From Plasmopara viticola (taxonomy: Eukaryota; Oomycota; Peronosporomycetes; Peronosporales; Peronosporaceae): a DNA stretch of 64,000 nt. A model generated the notes under the pieces. The model saw only the letters and a program-made list of their open reading frames with translations, did no database searches and had not been told where the DNA came from. The stretch is taken from contig MBPM02000046.1 in assembly GCA_001695595.3 (NCBI GenBank), positions 124,001 to 188,000 of the forward strand. Direction: 5' to 3'. Shown here in pieces: positions 38,301 to 50,481 of this stretch (position 1 is the first letter of the stretch; each line of letters starts with the position of its first letter). The translations under genes and the position numbers were made by a program.

Positions 38301-40882
38301 ATTAAAACTGCGGTCCATATTCCTTCGAAGTCGGGATGTCAATGAGTGAAGTCCGGTTATAAGGATAGGGCGTAGACAGATAGTTGACTAAGTCGTAGTG
38401 CTTTAACAAGCAACCAATGATAGAGGTGTAAACGACTTTCTGGTCGAAAAAATGACCGCAATAGTATGGTGAAGAAGGATGTACTTCTTGCCATATTGTC
38501 GGAAAAAATGAGGAGCCAAAAATCACTTGGTTCGGATATTTCGAGGGTTTAATGAAGTGGATGAGAAAACGGACTACCTAGAATGGCTACAGTACTTCAA
38601 GCAAGACTTGTCGAGAATGAGACGGCGACACATGGAAGTACTTGCAGTACGTCTCTGGCAGCTTGTGAGAAAGTGTGCCAGCACAGTTCATTGACGAGAA
38701 CATTTTCGTCCGCTGACGCTTCAGCTCATCTCAAATGGAGAAAGCCGCCTCAACTGAGGTATTGCACATTTTGGTGCTCTCACGTCAAATTTCCAGATGT
38801 CTCACAGTCCCCACTCAGGAAGACACGATGACTAGTTTGATTCTCTGACTCAGAGCAAGATATTTTTCAAATCATTTTCCATAAAAATCCTCACCGGGAG
38901 TGGCTTTGGGCTGAATTGGGCATCCACTTGAGGTGCCAGCGTCATCGATGCAGACGACCCAGTCAAAGCTACTCGAAAAGAGCATTCGAACAGCCGTAGA
39001 GCGCCTTCAGACGCACGCTGACCTTGCCAGGTCCTTGCTCGATCAAGTGTTACACCTCTAGGACTGTCAGCAAAGGTAGTTCGTCTTGTATGTCCATGGG
39101 CAAATGAGCATGCTCTTTCCTCACTGTGTCAAGCCTTAAATGCATGGGTAAACACTGACTACGAGTACAACCAGAAGAAACGCTGCTGCGAAGCTATCGG
39201 CTTGGAGGACGCCTGAGTTTAGATCTCCGACCTTCGCTCTAAACTTACAATAATCACAAGTCGCACATCGCTATCTGCATGACTCTAGTTGATTATAATC
39301 TTATGACCCAATTTCGTACCAATAAACCCCCAGTGGGGTTAATATCCTACCATTACTATCTAATATAGTAGCTCTACTATTTTAAATTTCTTGAAAGTCA
39401 TAAGACATGTCCTGCTTTTCCTATTTTTACTCCTTGGTACTAAGTCATGTGATTATCAAAGCATCAGACGACACAATATGGTGATATCACCTACAGGTGT
39501 GACACACAGCTTCAGTTTATTCCCACCTCGAAGCCGACCCACATTAATTGGGCGAAGTCACCGATGACAGTCTGTGGTAAGTAATGTGGGTGATGGTCTT
39601 TGTGACTCGTCCACCGCCAAATACCGACCCAAGTTACCGTCCTTTTAGAGACCCTTTTTTTCAAAAAGCGGATTCGGCAGAGAAAAAATGACGTTCGAAT
39701 AGGTGGGTACAACCCGGTCAGTGCGAGCCATGGCGCCGAACAGCACGCTTATCCACTTAATGCGCCATGAAAGCTCTCGTGAGGCCACCTCTTGAGTGGC
39801 GCGTATAAAAGAAACTCAGTCAAAAACTATTTTCTTTTGCGCATACATACGGCGAATTGGTGCGCTTATCCACTTTTTGATTTAATGTCGTTAGTAAATA
39901 ACCACTTCCTACATTGGAACGACTAGAATGGACACCATGCCACTGTTATGGTACTAGTTTTCAGACTTCATAGAATCAAATCTTTTGCTTTCCATTATCT
40001 TCTTTAAGTGTCTTTGTATGACGCAGTAAGTAACTTTTTTAAGATATCACACCAACTGTGACTCTGCATACTCGTTATTGCTGTGCAAGCGATCAGATGA
40101 ACAGAATGAGAACACGCTTCACTTTCGTTCCACTATCTACATATTAAAAGGGGGCGAGTGTTTCGTTTGAGCGAATATAACAAATCTTTAAAGTCGGTTC
40201 TAAAAACATATGCGTAAAAATGAATGATTTTTGTTAGTGAAAGTATCTCTTGTAGACTTATAGCAGCTTCAGCTCCACCTGCGTGAAACTTTTTTAGGTG
40301 CTCCCATGCCAGACGTCTCAAATTTGACCACGCAAAAAGCCGGGAGCAAAAGATGTATGAAGGTTAGCACAATTCGTTGCAGCTTGATCACTCAATAATA
40401 AAACCTCAAAAAGTCTTTCGAGAGTTGAGATAAGAGCAAACAATCATTCAGCGCTAGTAATTGATCACCAACAAGTGGCAGGAGGCCTCGCTGTCTTCGT
40501 ACTCTTGCTTATTCGTCGAAACGCCGGCCTCCAAATACTTTTGCGGTCTCATTGAAGACAAGATATATAGTAGACACCGCATCCGACGACTTTTAATTTT
40601 AAAGCGCATGCAAAGTACTTTATATCGCTAAATGCCTCCTGCGCGTCCGATTTTGTGAGCAGGAAGTGTGTATGTGTACCACTAGTAGCCTTAAGCATGC
40701 TTTCCCGTCAATTTTCGTGCCACTTTGTGCGGAAAAAAGCAAAGGATGCAGCTTCTAATTAAGCAATAAATCTGAAACGAAGAGTTGATCAATGGATTGC
40801 AAATGTAAAGCTCTTATGTACATGTGTTATCTACACGATTGAAAAGTGAAAGCTTAAAGAGCGTGAATGTCTCGAGGTTCGC
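32383..40882. other. Long gene-poor tract
   Basis: Frames of up to ~145 codons exist on both strands (for example 34,012-34,455) but none has a recognisable motif, good codon continuity or a partner exon. An inverted repeat lies at 35,521-35,572 (arms AATGCCGAGC and GCTCGGCATT). The tract is probably old, fragmented mobile DNA. Confidence 0.4.
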
Positions 40883-42136
40883 TTAGTCTTGTGAACGAAG
40901 GCGGCGACCGTCCGACTCGCCTGTGACGTGCTTTTGGACCAGTTCATCTGCGAAATCCGTAATGTCCGTGACAAATTCGGGAATCGGAACATCACCAGCA
41001 GCCTCTAGTGCATCTTCAACGGGTTCAAAGCCTTCGTTTTCGTGACCAAAATGGTTGTCACCGAAAGAGGCAAGATCTTCACCGATAATCAGCCTGCGGC
41101 TTTCAGGGTGTGCATTGTGGTGGTCATCACCGTCGAGTCCGACGCCCAGCCCGAGACCAACGCCTAGTCCAACTCCAGCCTCAAGACCATCCGTGTGTGC
41201 CTCGTGGTGGTCATCACCGTCGAGTCCGATGCCCGCACCAACACCAACGCCTAGTCCAACTCCGAGCCCAAGACCATCCTTGTCTTCTTCGTGGTGCTCA
41301 TCACCGTCGAGTCCGACGCCCAGCCCGAGACCAACGCCTAGTCCAACTCCAGCCTCAAGACCATCCGTGTGTGCCTCGTGGTGGTCATCACCGTCGAGTC
41401 CGATGCCCGCACCAACACCAACGCCTAGTCCAACTCCGAGCCCAAGACCATCCTTGTCTTCTTCGTGGTGCTCATCACCGTCGAGTCCGACGCCCAGACC
41501 GAGACCAACGCCTAGTCCAACTCCAGCCTCAAGACCATCCGTGTGTGCCTCGTGGTGGTCATCACCGTCGAGTCCGATGCCCGCACCAACACCAACGCCT
41601 AGTCCAACTCCGAGCCCAAGACCATCCTTGTCTTCTTCGTGGTGCTCGTCACCGTCGAGTCCGACGCCCAGCCCGAGACCAACGCCTAGTCCAACTCCAG
41701 CCTCAAGACCATCCGTGTGTGCCTCGTGGTGGTCATCACCGTCGAGTCCGATGCCCGCACCAACACCAACGCCTAGTCCAACTCCGAGCCCAAGACCATC
41801 CTTGTCTTCTTCGTGGTGCTCATCACCGTCGAGTCCGACGCCCACCCCGAGACCAACGCCTAGTCCAACTCCGAGCCCAAGACCATCCTGGTCTTCTTCG
41901 TGGTGCTCATCACCGTCAAGTCCGACGCCCGCTCCAAGACCAACGCCTACTCCAACTCCGACCCCAAGACCATCTTTGTCTTCTTCGTGGTGCTCATTGG
42001 CGCCCACCCCAACACCGACGCCTGGGCCTTTCGCAACTTCAAATTCTCCCGATTTGATAGGGTCCGCTTTAGTCATGCTGGACATGATCACGACCGCGGT
42101 CGCACATAGCGCAAACATCTTCTTGCAGGGCAACAT
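40883..42136 (-). CDS. Secreted Gly/Val and Asp/His repeat protein
   Basis: An intact single-exon gene of 417 codons starting at the ATG at 42,136; upstream in-frame codons offer no other ATG. The N terminus [16 protein letters not shown] is a signal peptide with likely cleavage after TKA (near residue 24). The mature protein alternates Gly-Val-Leu stretches ([11 protein letters not shown]) with acidic, histidine-bearing loops ([13 protein letters not shown] or [13 protein letters not shown]) in 29-residue modules, which pair into a 58-residue higher-order unit. The last ~80 residues are unique and acidic, with [16 protein letters not shown] and a basic end, RRLRSQD. No known family is recognised. 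Glycine-valine repeats suggest an extended or self-assembling secreted protein, and the Asp/His loops could bind metal; both are inference. The signal peptide is shared with the broken genes at 6.26 and 9.63 kb. Confidence 0.85.
   Translation of the reverse strand: MLPCKKMFALCATAVVIMSSMTKADPIKSGEFEVAKGPGVGVGVGANEHHEEDKDGLGVGVGVGVGLGAGVGLDGDEHHEEDQDGLGLGVGLGVGLGVGVGLDGDEHHEEDKDGLGLGVGLGVGVGAGIGLDGDDHHEAHTDGLEAGVGLGVGLGLGVGLDGDEHHEEDKDGLGLGVGLGVGVGAGIGLDGDDHHEAHTDGLEAGVGLGVGLGLGVGLDGDEHHEEDKDGLGLGVGLGVGVGAGIGLDGDDHHEAHTDGLEAGVGLGVGLGLGVGLDGDEHHEEDKDGLGLGVGLGVGVGAGIGLDGDDHHEAHTDGLEAGVGLGVGLGLGVGLDGDDHHNAHPESRRLIIGEDLASFGDNHFGHENEGFEPVEDALEAAGDVPIPEFVTDITDFADELVQKHVTGESDGRRLRSQD
41125..41820. repeat. 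174 bp higher-order tandem repeat inside the secreted protein gene
   Basis: Four consecutive 174 bp units start at 41,125, 41,299, 41,473 and 41,647, with a further related but altered unit from 41,821. Each is two diverged 87 bp (29-codon) modules. Copies differ at only a few bases (for example cagcccgag against cagaccgag), so expansion or homogenisation is recent. The period is a multiple of three, so copy changes keep the frame. Confidence 0.93.
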
Positions 42137-45100
42137 GGTACTTAGTTGAATTCTTGTGGTGAAGTCTGAAGCTCGACAGCTCAAATCAGTTTATGAGGAC
42201 TTTAACTTGGGAAGGCAAGTTGTCTAATGACGATTTCAAACTCTTTCGACATCTTCCTCCTCGATGAAGTGCACTGCGAGAGCAACGAAAGCGATAAGAT
42301 CTAAGATATCGGTTGCAAGTGGAGCCATCCTTCCCCGAGCGAAAGTCACCCATGCCTTTTCCTTTTTTGCTTCATACGTAACGGTATGCCAAAGTATCCA
42401 AGCTTTACGAGTGCTACGATAGTGCGACATGCGATAAACTTTTATTGAATTCGGCTAGTATTGTAACGGAATGTAGCAATATGTACTTTACCAGATTTGC
42501 AGCCGATTTTGGTACGAGTGCTATACAAATCTTAAGCTCAGCAATACAATTATTAAATTCAAATATACCAAATGAAGAAACGGTCAGTTTTTAGCGATAC
42601 AAGGTGCGCATTGGATGTGTAAATTAGTTAGAGCGTTAGAAACTGTTTAAACATAAATGATCTAACCGCCAAATCATTCGCACTTATCTTGCACATATTG
42701 ATACTTACGAACGCAAACACTAAGTTACGAACTTGTTGTAGACGGTCCTTATCAATGATTTATTGCCTAGTCACATCGATCACCGAAACCACTTTGCACA
42801 GCAGTTTTAGATTTATAAATTATATTGAGAAAGACGCGAAGATTTAAATTTAGGTCGGTTACATATAGGACATCGCACTTGATAACCGCACAAATTCCGG
42901 CTTTCTGAGTTTCAAGATGGCTGAATTCCAGCTGTTTTTATAATTTGATGTACAAATTTAGTTGGTGAAGGGGCGGCGCTGAAACATATCCAGAACCGTT
43001 CAACTTTCTCCATCTTTTCAAGACGTTTATATTGGTAAAGTACAAGTCGTTAAAATTATCTAAGATTTGATATGACAATGACGCCACCGCCATTAACAAA
43101 AACATAAGAATGTTGCCTGTAGTGCGTCGATGGGCAAATAATCATTTTGTATGCCAGACAAGGCGACCATCACATACATGTTGTAGCGTTATGTAAAGCT
43201 TTTCGAGCTCAAGTAGTCCAAACCGATCACTTGGCAAGAGGATACAGTACAATGTGAAAGCTCTCCAACCATGTACTGCATCAACTTGGTGTCAAGTCGT
43301 TTGGCAAAAATATTTGCGCTAAAAGATATCGGTTGTATAGGAGCGTAAAGTCGTACCTAATGCAATGATGTCCATTTTCGATTCGCGTAAAAATGTGTAT
43401 TCCTACGCAGTTCAAGATGTGGACATCTATAAACATATAATTAATCGACTACCAAAGTCAAGTCAGATTTTCACATGTGCTACTGAAGCCTGCTTTTGAT
43501 TTAGTCCACTCGTATATCAGCTGGAAAATGCAAGTATTTATTTATCTGCCCTTTGTCATTATCTCCGATACTGTATATAATATCGAATTGTATCGCATTT
43601 CCAGGAGGCCAATAGCTGGGTTCCCTTATACTTGAAGTGCTTTAACGCATCACGATAATCTTTATTTAACTCTACAATTACGAAGTTTACCTTTGCACTT
43701 TGTTGCATCCACCCTTTAACGAACCGAATCCACGTTTTAATCTGGTAGCTGTACTAAATTAGGCTCGTGAAGCAAGAATTTGTCGATGAGGAACCACTAA
43801 GCTTAGTCTGTCACCTTAATCAATGCTGTTATGCATCTGCTCGACTTCTCTCGAGAGCCGACCTGGTCTTGCCCTTAACCGTGCCGACAAATTCTTGTCC
43901 GATTCTTTATACTCAAAGCATGCTTCATGAGGCTTAAAAACATCGCTTAATGGTTGTCTTGGTCGAGAAAAGATGCATGATTTAGTTTTAGTGATCCAAG
44001 TTGTAGAGCGGGTCGTTCAGCACAAACACAAAGTATATATGCGATTCGGGAATTTTCGAATGCGGCCATCTCATGGGATAGAACGCTGGTGTTATCGTGC
44101 TGTTTGGGGTCCATTAGTATGATTTTTTTCTTCCGATCTGCCGAAGGACTTGATTAACAAACAATGGTATTGTGGTCTTTGCTGACCGATTGAAAAAACA
44201 TACATGTGACAAATAAGGTCAATGGCGTCGAAATAATTGCGCTATTTCTCGCCCGTTTCTATAAGCAACACATATATCCGATTCGATTACCTCGGCCCGA
44301 GACCCGGCATGTTCTGGAAGAGTCTTTTTCGGGTGTTTGGCACTTGGCTGGATATTTTACACAAACTTGTAGACTGGTATTGCAATAGAGCAAAGAAATT
44401 AAAACTCTGGAGCGACGTACTCCTACTCGCTGAGCTTCCGCTGTGCAGTACTGCTCATGACTCAGCAGGCTGTGAGTGAATGAATATTACCGACTATCGT
44501 GCTCCGTTAGTGCCAGTAGTGTGACAAAATCGATGACAAGGAACAGCCGAGCGTCTTGTTGATATCAACTGCGTAAGCAAGTCGAACGTTTTTGAACTTG
44601 TAAGACAACCCTATACGACGCAATAGAGTGATTAAAAGACAAATGTTTAAATCAACAGTCTGACTGACAAGAAAAAATAACTAGCCGATTTTAAATAACA
44701 AACTAATGTTAATAAATACTAAAACTGCCTATACATGTACTAATTTCAGTCCTAACGTCTATACTGTGCTCGCGCTTCCAGTTGACTATCGCACAACGAT
44801 CGTCTACTACCAAGCAAACTTACAAAGGAGTCGTTCGAATCGCATAGCAGTTTGCTATAGGGTCGCGAAGTACGAATAAGACCCGCTCTATACTTTCGCG
44901 TCCATTGCTTAAAAAACTACTTTTAGTCCGCAGAGGTTTATGCTGCCCAGAAAGTTCGGGTAAGGACCAAAGAGCTAGCACCGAGGTTCTGTTGAAGTTG
45001 TTCTCATAGACCGTGATAATAGTGAGCGTGATTCGTGGAATAACGACTTTTTTCACGATGCTCAGGTTAGCAGTACGAACCACGATCTCATAGACTAGGC

Positions 45101-45695
45101 TCGAACTCTCATCACAAGAGCCCTGACTCCTTCTGCATCTAGCGTCTCTGATGCCAATTCTGGCATAATCGACCAAGTGGCTGGGGTCTTTCTCTTCGCG
45201 AAAATAGGAGACTTTTGCACACGGCGCAATATTTTCAATGAGCGAAAGAATCGTCACCAGACGGCATCGCTTATTCGCGCTGACGTGCCGTACAGTATTA
45301 AAAACTGTGGACTTTACTTTTTCTTAAGAGATTTGTCTGCTGAAGGCCCGACGGTGCACTACGTCTGAAAAGTGTTGGACCTATGGTCAATGCTTCATAC
45401 GAAATTTGCGACACGTTATGGCGATTATGTAGACTTTCAAAGTCAAAATGGTGGTGTCAGTATATCAAATCATGCAATGAACGTTTTAATGGCGACACAT
45501 TAATATCGTTGCAGACAGCGATCTGTGACGGAGCGAAGGCCAGAGGTTTGAGCTCACGCTTCCTTTAAGCATATAGCTACGGCACCTTCACTGCATTTAC
45601 GGCCTTGCCAGCGATGAGTGCTTGTGTCACATCTACCTCTTCGTCTGTATTTAATTGTGCAATGATGTTTTTGCATAAAGTATTACTTTTGCGCG
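42137..45695. other. Spacer without recognised gene
   Basis: Short frames occur (for example 42,430-42,236 minus and 44,237-44,479 plus) but none is recognised or has supporting context. The first ~100 bp are presumed promoter of the repeat-protein gene. Confidence 0.4.
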
Positions 45696-45776
45696 CAATA
45701 TAATATGATACACACAACATAATATGGTACACGCAGTATTTTATGATACACAATATATTGTAATACACGCAATACC
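45696..45776. repeat. Four imperfect ~19 bp tandem repeats upstream of the sugar kinase gene
   Basis: The core TATGATACACgCAaTA recurs at 45,706, 45,725, 45,744 and 45,761 with spacing of 17-19 bp. The array ends 24 bp before the ATG at 45,801, so it lies in the expected promoter or 5' UTR. A regulatory role is possible but not shown. Confidence 0.65.
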
Positions 45777-45800
45777 ATAAGTTAAAAGCAACCAATAAAG

Positions 45801-48352
45801 ATGGCAATCCCGAGCGCCAACGTGACTGCACCGAGTGCGAATGCAAGAGCGAAAAGATCTTTTTGTTCATCCGAAAGCAGCAAAGCCATCCAACGTACGT
45901 CTCTACAGGCAGCAGGAGACTCGGCCGAAGTTAGCGAAGACTCGACCGGACGGCGTCGAACCAACTACTCGGTCAAGAAGAAACGCGAGCTCATTGCACA
46001 TGCTCAAGTCGCAGGTTTACGCGAAGTTTGTCGAGTAGAGGGCATACCCCGACGCACATTGCGCCATTGGCTGCGTGATGCGGAGAAAATTAACAGCTAC
46101 GAGGGTCCGGACACGCGCAAGTCTATTGGTCGTTCAGGTCGTCGTGAGCTGTTGCCGTTTGGGCGCGAGTTGAGCGCTTTTCTGGAAGAGGGACGACGCA
46201 AAGGCAGAGACATGACGTCGGCGCATATGATTGATTACATTCGACAGGACCACGCACCGTGGCTCAAGTGCTACATGGCAGACAAGAAGAGTACGGAGAG
46301 TGGACATGCAGCGCTCACGAGACTGTGTCAGAGGTTTGTCGAGCGACACGGACTCACCGATGCAGGAAGTGGTGGGAGTACTTCAACGCGACATGAAGCA
46401 GCAACGTCTACTATACACAATAGTACTCCAACCCCCGTGGCTAGCACCCCTTTCAAGCAGGCTAGAAAGCCCACGTCGTCATTTTCGCGTGACACGGCGG
46501 CCAAGCAGTTCGATTCCTCGAAATTGAGGCCAGATGACGAGAGTCCACTGCTGTTTGGTTTAGATATCGGTACGACGGCCATCAAATGCGTCGTCGTGCA
46601 AGCGGATGGTTGTAAAACGGTTGGTACGACCAACGTATCTCTTACGGAGGTGCCTGTACCAGCTCGACCAGGAGACGATCGTGTCACGAAGAAAAGTGGT
46701 GTGCAGAACGTCGGTCAAGTACTATTCGCAGTGCAGCACGTGGTAGCATTGCTACCCGAAACAATTCGGCAACGGGTTACGTCAATCGGGATCTGTGGAC
46801 AAATGCACGGGATCGTTTGGTGGTGCAGTCGTGCGGTACATGAAGCAGCAGAACGGTTGCTAACTGGAGGCGATACTTCTCCTCACGTCGATGAGAAATT
46901 GTACGAACCGGCATGGAGCGAGCTCATTACGTGGCAAGATCAGCGTTGCACAGCGTCGTTCCTTCAAAAGTGTCGCGACACAATTTCATGCTCAAACCCG
47001 ACAACCAATGCGTCAGAATCCAGTCGCCTTGCTGCTGGCTATGGACTCGCGTCGTTTGCCCATGTTTTGGAACATTCGCCACGTACTTTAGTGGGCATGG
47101 ATGCGTGTGGGACGATACAGGATTTCGTGGCGTTCGTGTTATGTGGTCATACGCTTCCAAGTGAGACGTTTATGGATACGACAAATGCGCATAGTTGGGG
47201 TGGTTTTAGTGACGCTACGAACACGTGGGACTCGAAGGTCTTGCGCGCGCTGCGAATTCCATCATCAATGCTTCCAAGTGTGAAGAAGCCGGGTACACGC
47301 ATTGGTCATACCTCGACGGGGTCCACTTGTTTTGGGTTACCCTGGAACCAACCCGTGTACGTTCCAATGGGTGACCACCCTTGCTCCGTCCTGGCCGCTC
47401 TGTCGAAGCGCCACTCAAAGCTGGGCAAAGATTTGAAGCTAACTCGTGCGTTGTATTGCTTTTGAGCGTGGTGCTTAGTTACTCACGCTCTATTGTCTTG
47501 TACTCGTAGTCGTGAACATGGGCACGTCGGCTCAAATGGCTGTGATTTTGACTGCCACTGACATTGCCAAGCTGTCATGTAGCTCGGAAACTTCATCGAT
47601 GTTGGCGAAAAAGCAGGAAGCTTTGAGCTTTGAGGTGCGCCCGTTTCTATTGGACGACTACTTTTTAGGTGTAGCGGCCTCGCTATCCGGGTTGGTGTTC
47701 TCTCTGAACTTCATTTTTGAGAGTGTAATGAAGAATCGGATGAATGATGTTGTTTCAACTGTAGTGGCAACTTATTTGCGTGGTTGGTTCAGCAATGGCA
47801 GCACTGGGCCATAGAGATGGGACTTGTTGATTCAACGGCTAACAACGACGAAGAACAAACGACACAACGAGAGACTGAGGTCTACGCTCGGCTGATTAAA
47901 CTGGGATTGCAGTGCCAAGACACCCAACTCACGTTTGTGCCCACGCTAAACGGCGAGCGCGCTGACCCGAATGCAACTGGCAGTATTCTGAACTTGCAAA
48001 TGAACAATTGGAGTATGGGGGACATTAGTGCAGCACTATCCCGCGGCCTTGTGGACAACCTTTTTGCTATGATACCCCAAGAGCTGCAAGCCTTAGTCTC
48101 TACGCAACCGTACGTCCTACCTTGCCATGCATGTATCGCGAGGTTTGACGGAGAACGTTGTGTGTGGCATTTAATGGTAGGGTGATTGGAACAGGCAATG
48201 CGCTTGTGAAGAATGATCTCTTACAGCAATTTCTGCGACGGCGTCTTGCAAATCCTCGCCAATTGCATCTCCAGACAGCTGCTGACGCTGCTGTGGGCGC
48301 GTCTCTTGCCCCGTTACTTGAAAACATGAGCAATGTCGTGCTGAATGCGTAA
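45801..48352 (+). CDS. Sedoheptulokinase-like FGGY kinase with N-terminal transposase-type DNA-binding region
   Basis: Exons are 45801-47445, 47510-47724, 47793-48109 and 48181-48352. The GT-AG introns are 64, 68 and 71 nt, and the spliced length is exactly 783 codons. Residues 248-782 match sedoheptulokinase, which phosphorylates sedoheptulose to sedoheptulose 7-phosphate for the pentose phosphate pathway. The match includes LFGLDIGTTAIKCVVV (phosphate-binding), SIGICGQMHGIVWW, MGDHPCSV with the likely catalytic Asp, VNMGTSAQ after intron 1 and VIGTGNALVKND after intron 3. Residues 52-95 form a helix-turn-helix (NYSVKKKRELIAHAQ, then IPRRTLRHWL), and 115-185 resemble the second CENP-B/Tc5 DNA-binding module (MTSAHMIDYIRQ, then RFVERHGL). 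A Ser/Thr-rich linker joins the two halves. Both halves lie in one uninterrupted first exon. An alternative start inside exon 1 could make kinase alone. Confidence 0.87.
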
Positions 48353-49791
48353 GGTTGTATTTTTTGGTCGAGGAAATGTAACTTTTTGTAGTTGGGCAGG
48401 CTCTCCTACCGCTATGTGCAATTTTTCCACATGGCACCAGCAAACCGAGAGCTCGAGACCTAGCGAACCTTATCACGGCAGTCCGGACAGCATCGATGAA
48501 CGAACTGAAAGGCTTGTGTTGCCACTCGTGTGCAAGTTATGCTCACAGGAGTAAGATCGGCGTGATTTTGTCAGTTTGGCCTAGAAGAACAACACAGTAC
48601 TGTCTGAAGTGCTTTACAAATCAAACGAGGGCTATGCTTGATGTGCAATCCTCCGGGCATACACATTCCCATATCTTGCACCCACGACTGCAACGGTGCT
48701 TTCTCTCCGAGCATTGGAGTCTCCTATTCCTGCCACAAATAAGGAGAGCCCGAAGGCACAATAGAAAGGTGCAGTAAGCGGCACTTATCCACAACATTAG
48801 TCATGGCTAAAACAACATTGTTTATGACCGTATAGTGCATTCCCAAGCGCACTGCAATAAGTTGTCGTGGCCCGACAAAGCAGCTGCACTTGCGGAAAAG
48901 ATAGTGCATTATTAATTTCTTGATGAAGTATTTATCTCAAAGAACTAGAGACCATTCATGCAGCATCGAGCTAGATACGTTGTATATCTGCTGGTGCCTA
49001 TACACTAGCTCTTTTACCATTTGTTGGTACACTGCCTGCGATACTTTAATAAGCACGCGCGACAGCACAAACCGCCTCTATTTAATGCCATGGCGCGAAC
49101 TGGATAAATTTTGGTTTTAACTGACTTTGACGTACTAAGCATAAATGATTGGCCCCGTGCTTTTTATTGCCTTGTTCCAGATTCCATTTGTGACAATGTC
49201 GTTGGACCTAAGCTTATCCTCGGTGTTTTTTTCACAGCGGCGTCGAGTTTAAACAAATGCTTTAACTTTTACTATTCTTACAACCAAATATGAATGCCAC
49301 TTTTGACGAGACAGGGCATGCATTTGACCTATTTAAGCGCTGACCATATTAGTAGAGATACCAGCGTAGTAGGAAGGGTCTAGAAGTGCGTGACAGCCTA
49401 ATCGTGGGATAAAACCCAATAAAATCTTACAAACTTTAGTAACCTCTTTCAGTAAATTGATGAAGATACTGGGGATTTCTGCTGTGATAAAGTCTATGTA
49501 AGAGACGGTGTCTATCTTGGTGAAGTCCTGTCATGACAAAGATCTCTCAGACACTATGTCATTTTGGAAATGATACCTGATTTTAATCAAAGTAAGCTGT
49601 AACTAGCTCTCTTATGAGCTACTTTCGTCAAATTACTTATGGCTTATTCACTAATTAAAGAAATCATTGCATGTGTTGAATTTTGAAAATGCTAGATGCA
49701 CTTCCACAAATACTGCAGCACCTATTCCAACAATATTGCAAGATAATTGAGTGCTAGGTCAAAAAGTCCTATAAGCACTGCACAACGTGTT
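48353..49791. other. Intergenic region
   Basis: This separates the 3' ends of the kinase gene and of the pyruvate carrier gene. No gene or clear repeat is seen. Confidence 0.5.
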
Positions 49792-50166
49792 CTACTTGGC
49801 GGCCTCCTCGATCTTCTTGGGGTCGTACGAAAATTTGCGGTAAAACTGAACGAGACCCGTACCAGCCATAAAGACGTTGACGGCGAAAAGATTCCAGTTC
49901 TTTGGAGTAATGACCAAGCTGTAGCGAGACCATATGAGGCCGGTGGCCGTCACTGCTGCTTGTTGGGCTACCGAGATGTGCTCGGGGGAGCGCCGCATGT
50001 CTGCAACGTTGGCCATAGAGATGGCCCACTTGAAAGTCGGCGCCCAAAAGTGCACGGTGAAGGGCCCCGCTGGATGGCTTAACATCGCTGTAAGTTTTGG
50101 GCTGTTAGCCACGATTTGGTGCTCCATAACCTTCTGCTGAAGACGGGGAACGATAGACGGCAGCAT
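49792..50166 (-). CDS. MPC2: Mitochondrial pyruvate carrier subunit 2
   Basis: A single-exon gene of 124 residues, close to the usual length for the family. MPC2 pairs with MPC1 in the inner mitochondrial membrane to import pyruvate. Diagnostic phrases include HPAGPFTVHFWAPTFKW (about 31-47), MANVADMRR, then the GLIWSRYSLVITPKNW signature (about 77-92) and NVFMAGTGLVQFYR near the end. Two to three membrane helices are expected. The ATG at 50,166 gives the normal short N terminus. It is followed upstream by the nucleoporin gene on the same strand, with 315 bp between them. MPC1 is not in the window. Confidence 0.95.
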   Translation of the reverse strand: MLPSIVPRLQQKVMEHQIVANSPKLTAMLSHPAGPFTVHFWAPTFKWAISMANVADMRRSPEHISVAQQAAVTATGLIWSRYSLVITPKNWNLFAVNVFMAGTGLVQFYRKFSYDPKKIEEAAK

Positions 50167-50481
50167 CGATCGGTCGGAAATTTACACGTAGCAGAATGTA
50201 TTTTTTGAGAGACGCTAGAATTAAGAGTCCTCTCTTTGAAAATAATTCTAATACGAAGTGCAAATTATAGACACCCGAGCGCTTAAGTTCCGCTATCAAT
50301 TTTCTTACCTTCTCAATAGTATTATAAGGTAGATGCTCAACAATATGCGTCTAGTGCTTGCTTGAGCGCTGCATAAGATACATGACCAATATCGTATGCA
50401 TTTCTACTCAATCGCTCATTATAACATTGTTCAGCACCCCCACCTGCTACTCTGCTGCATTCCTTTTTAATGACAGGATCG
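50167..50481. other. Spacer between Nup35 and MPC2
   Basis: 315 bp without a gene; presumably the Nup35 3' region and the MPC2 promoter. No motif stands out. Confidence 0.5.

Noticed and set aside
41055..42149. Long open frames on the plus strand opposite the secreted repeat gene (Pro/Ser/Thr-rich and His/Arg-rich)
   Set aside because: They are antisense images of the in-frame 174 bp repeat. The minus strand has the signal peptide and a sensible composition.
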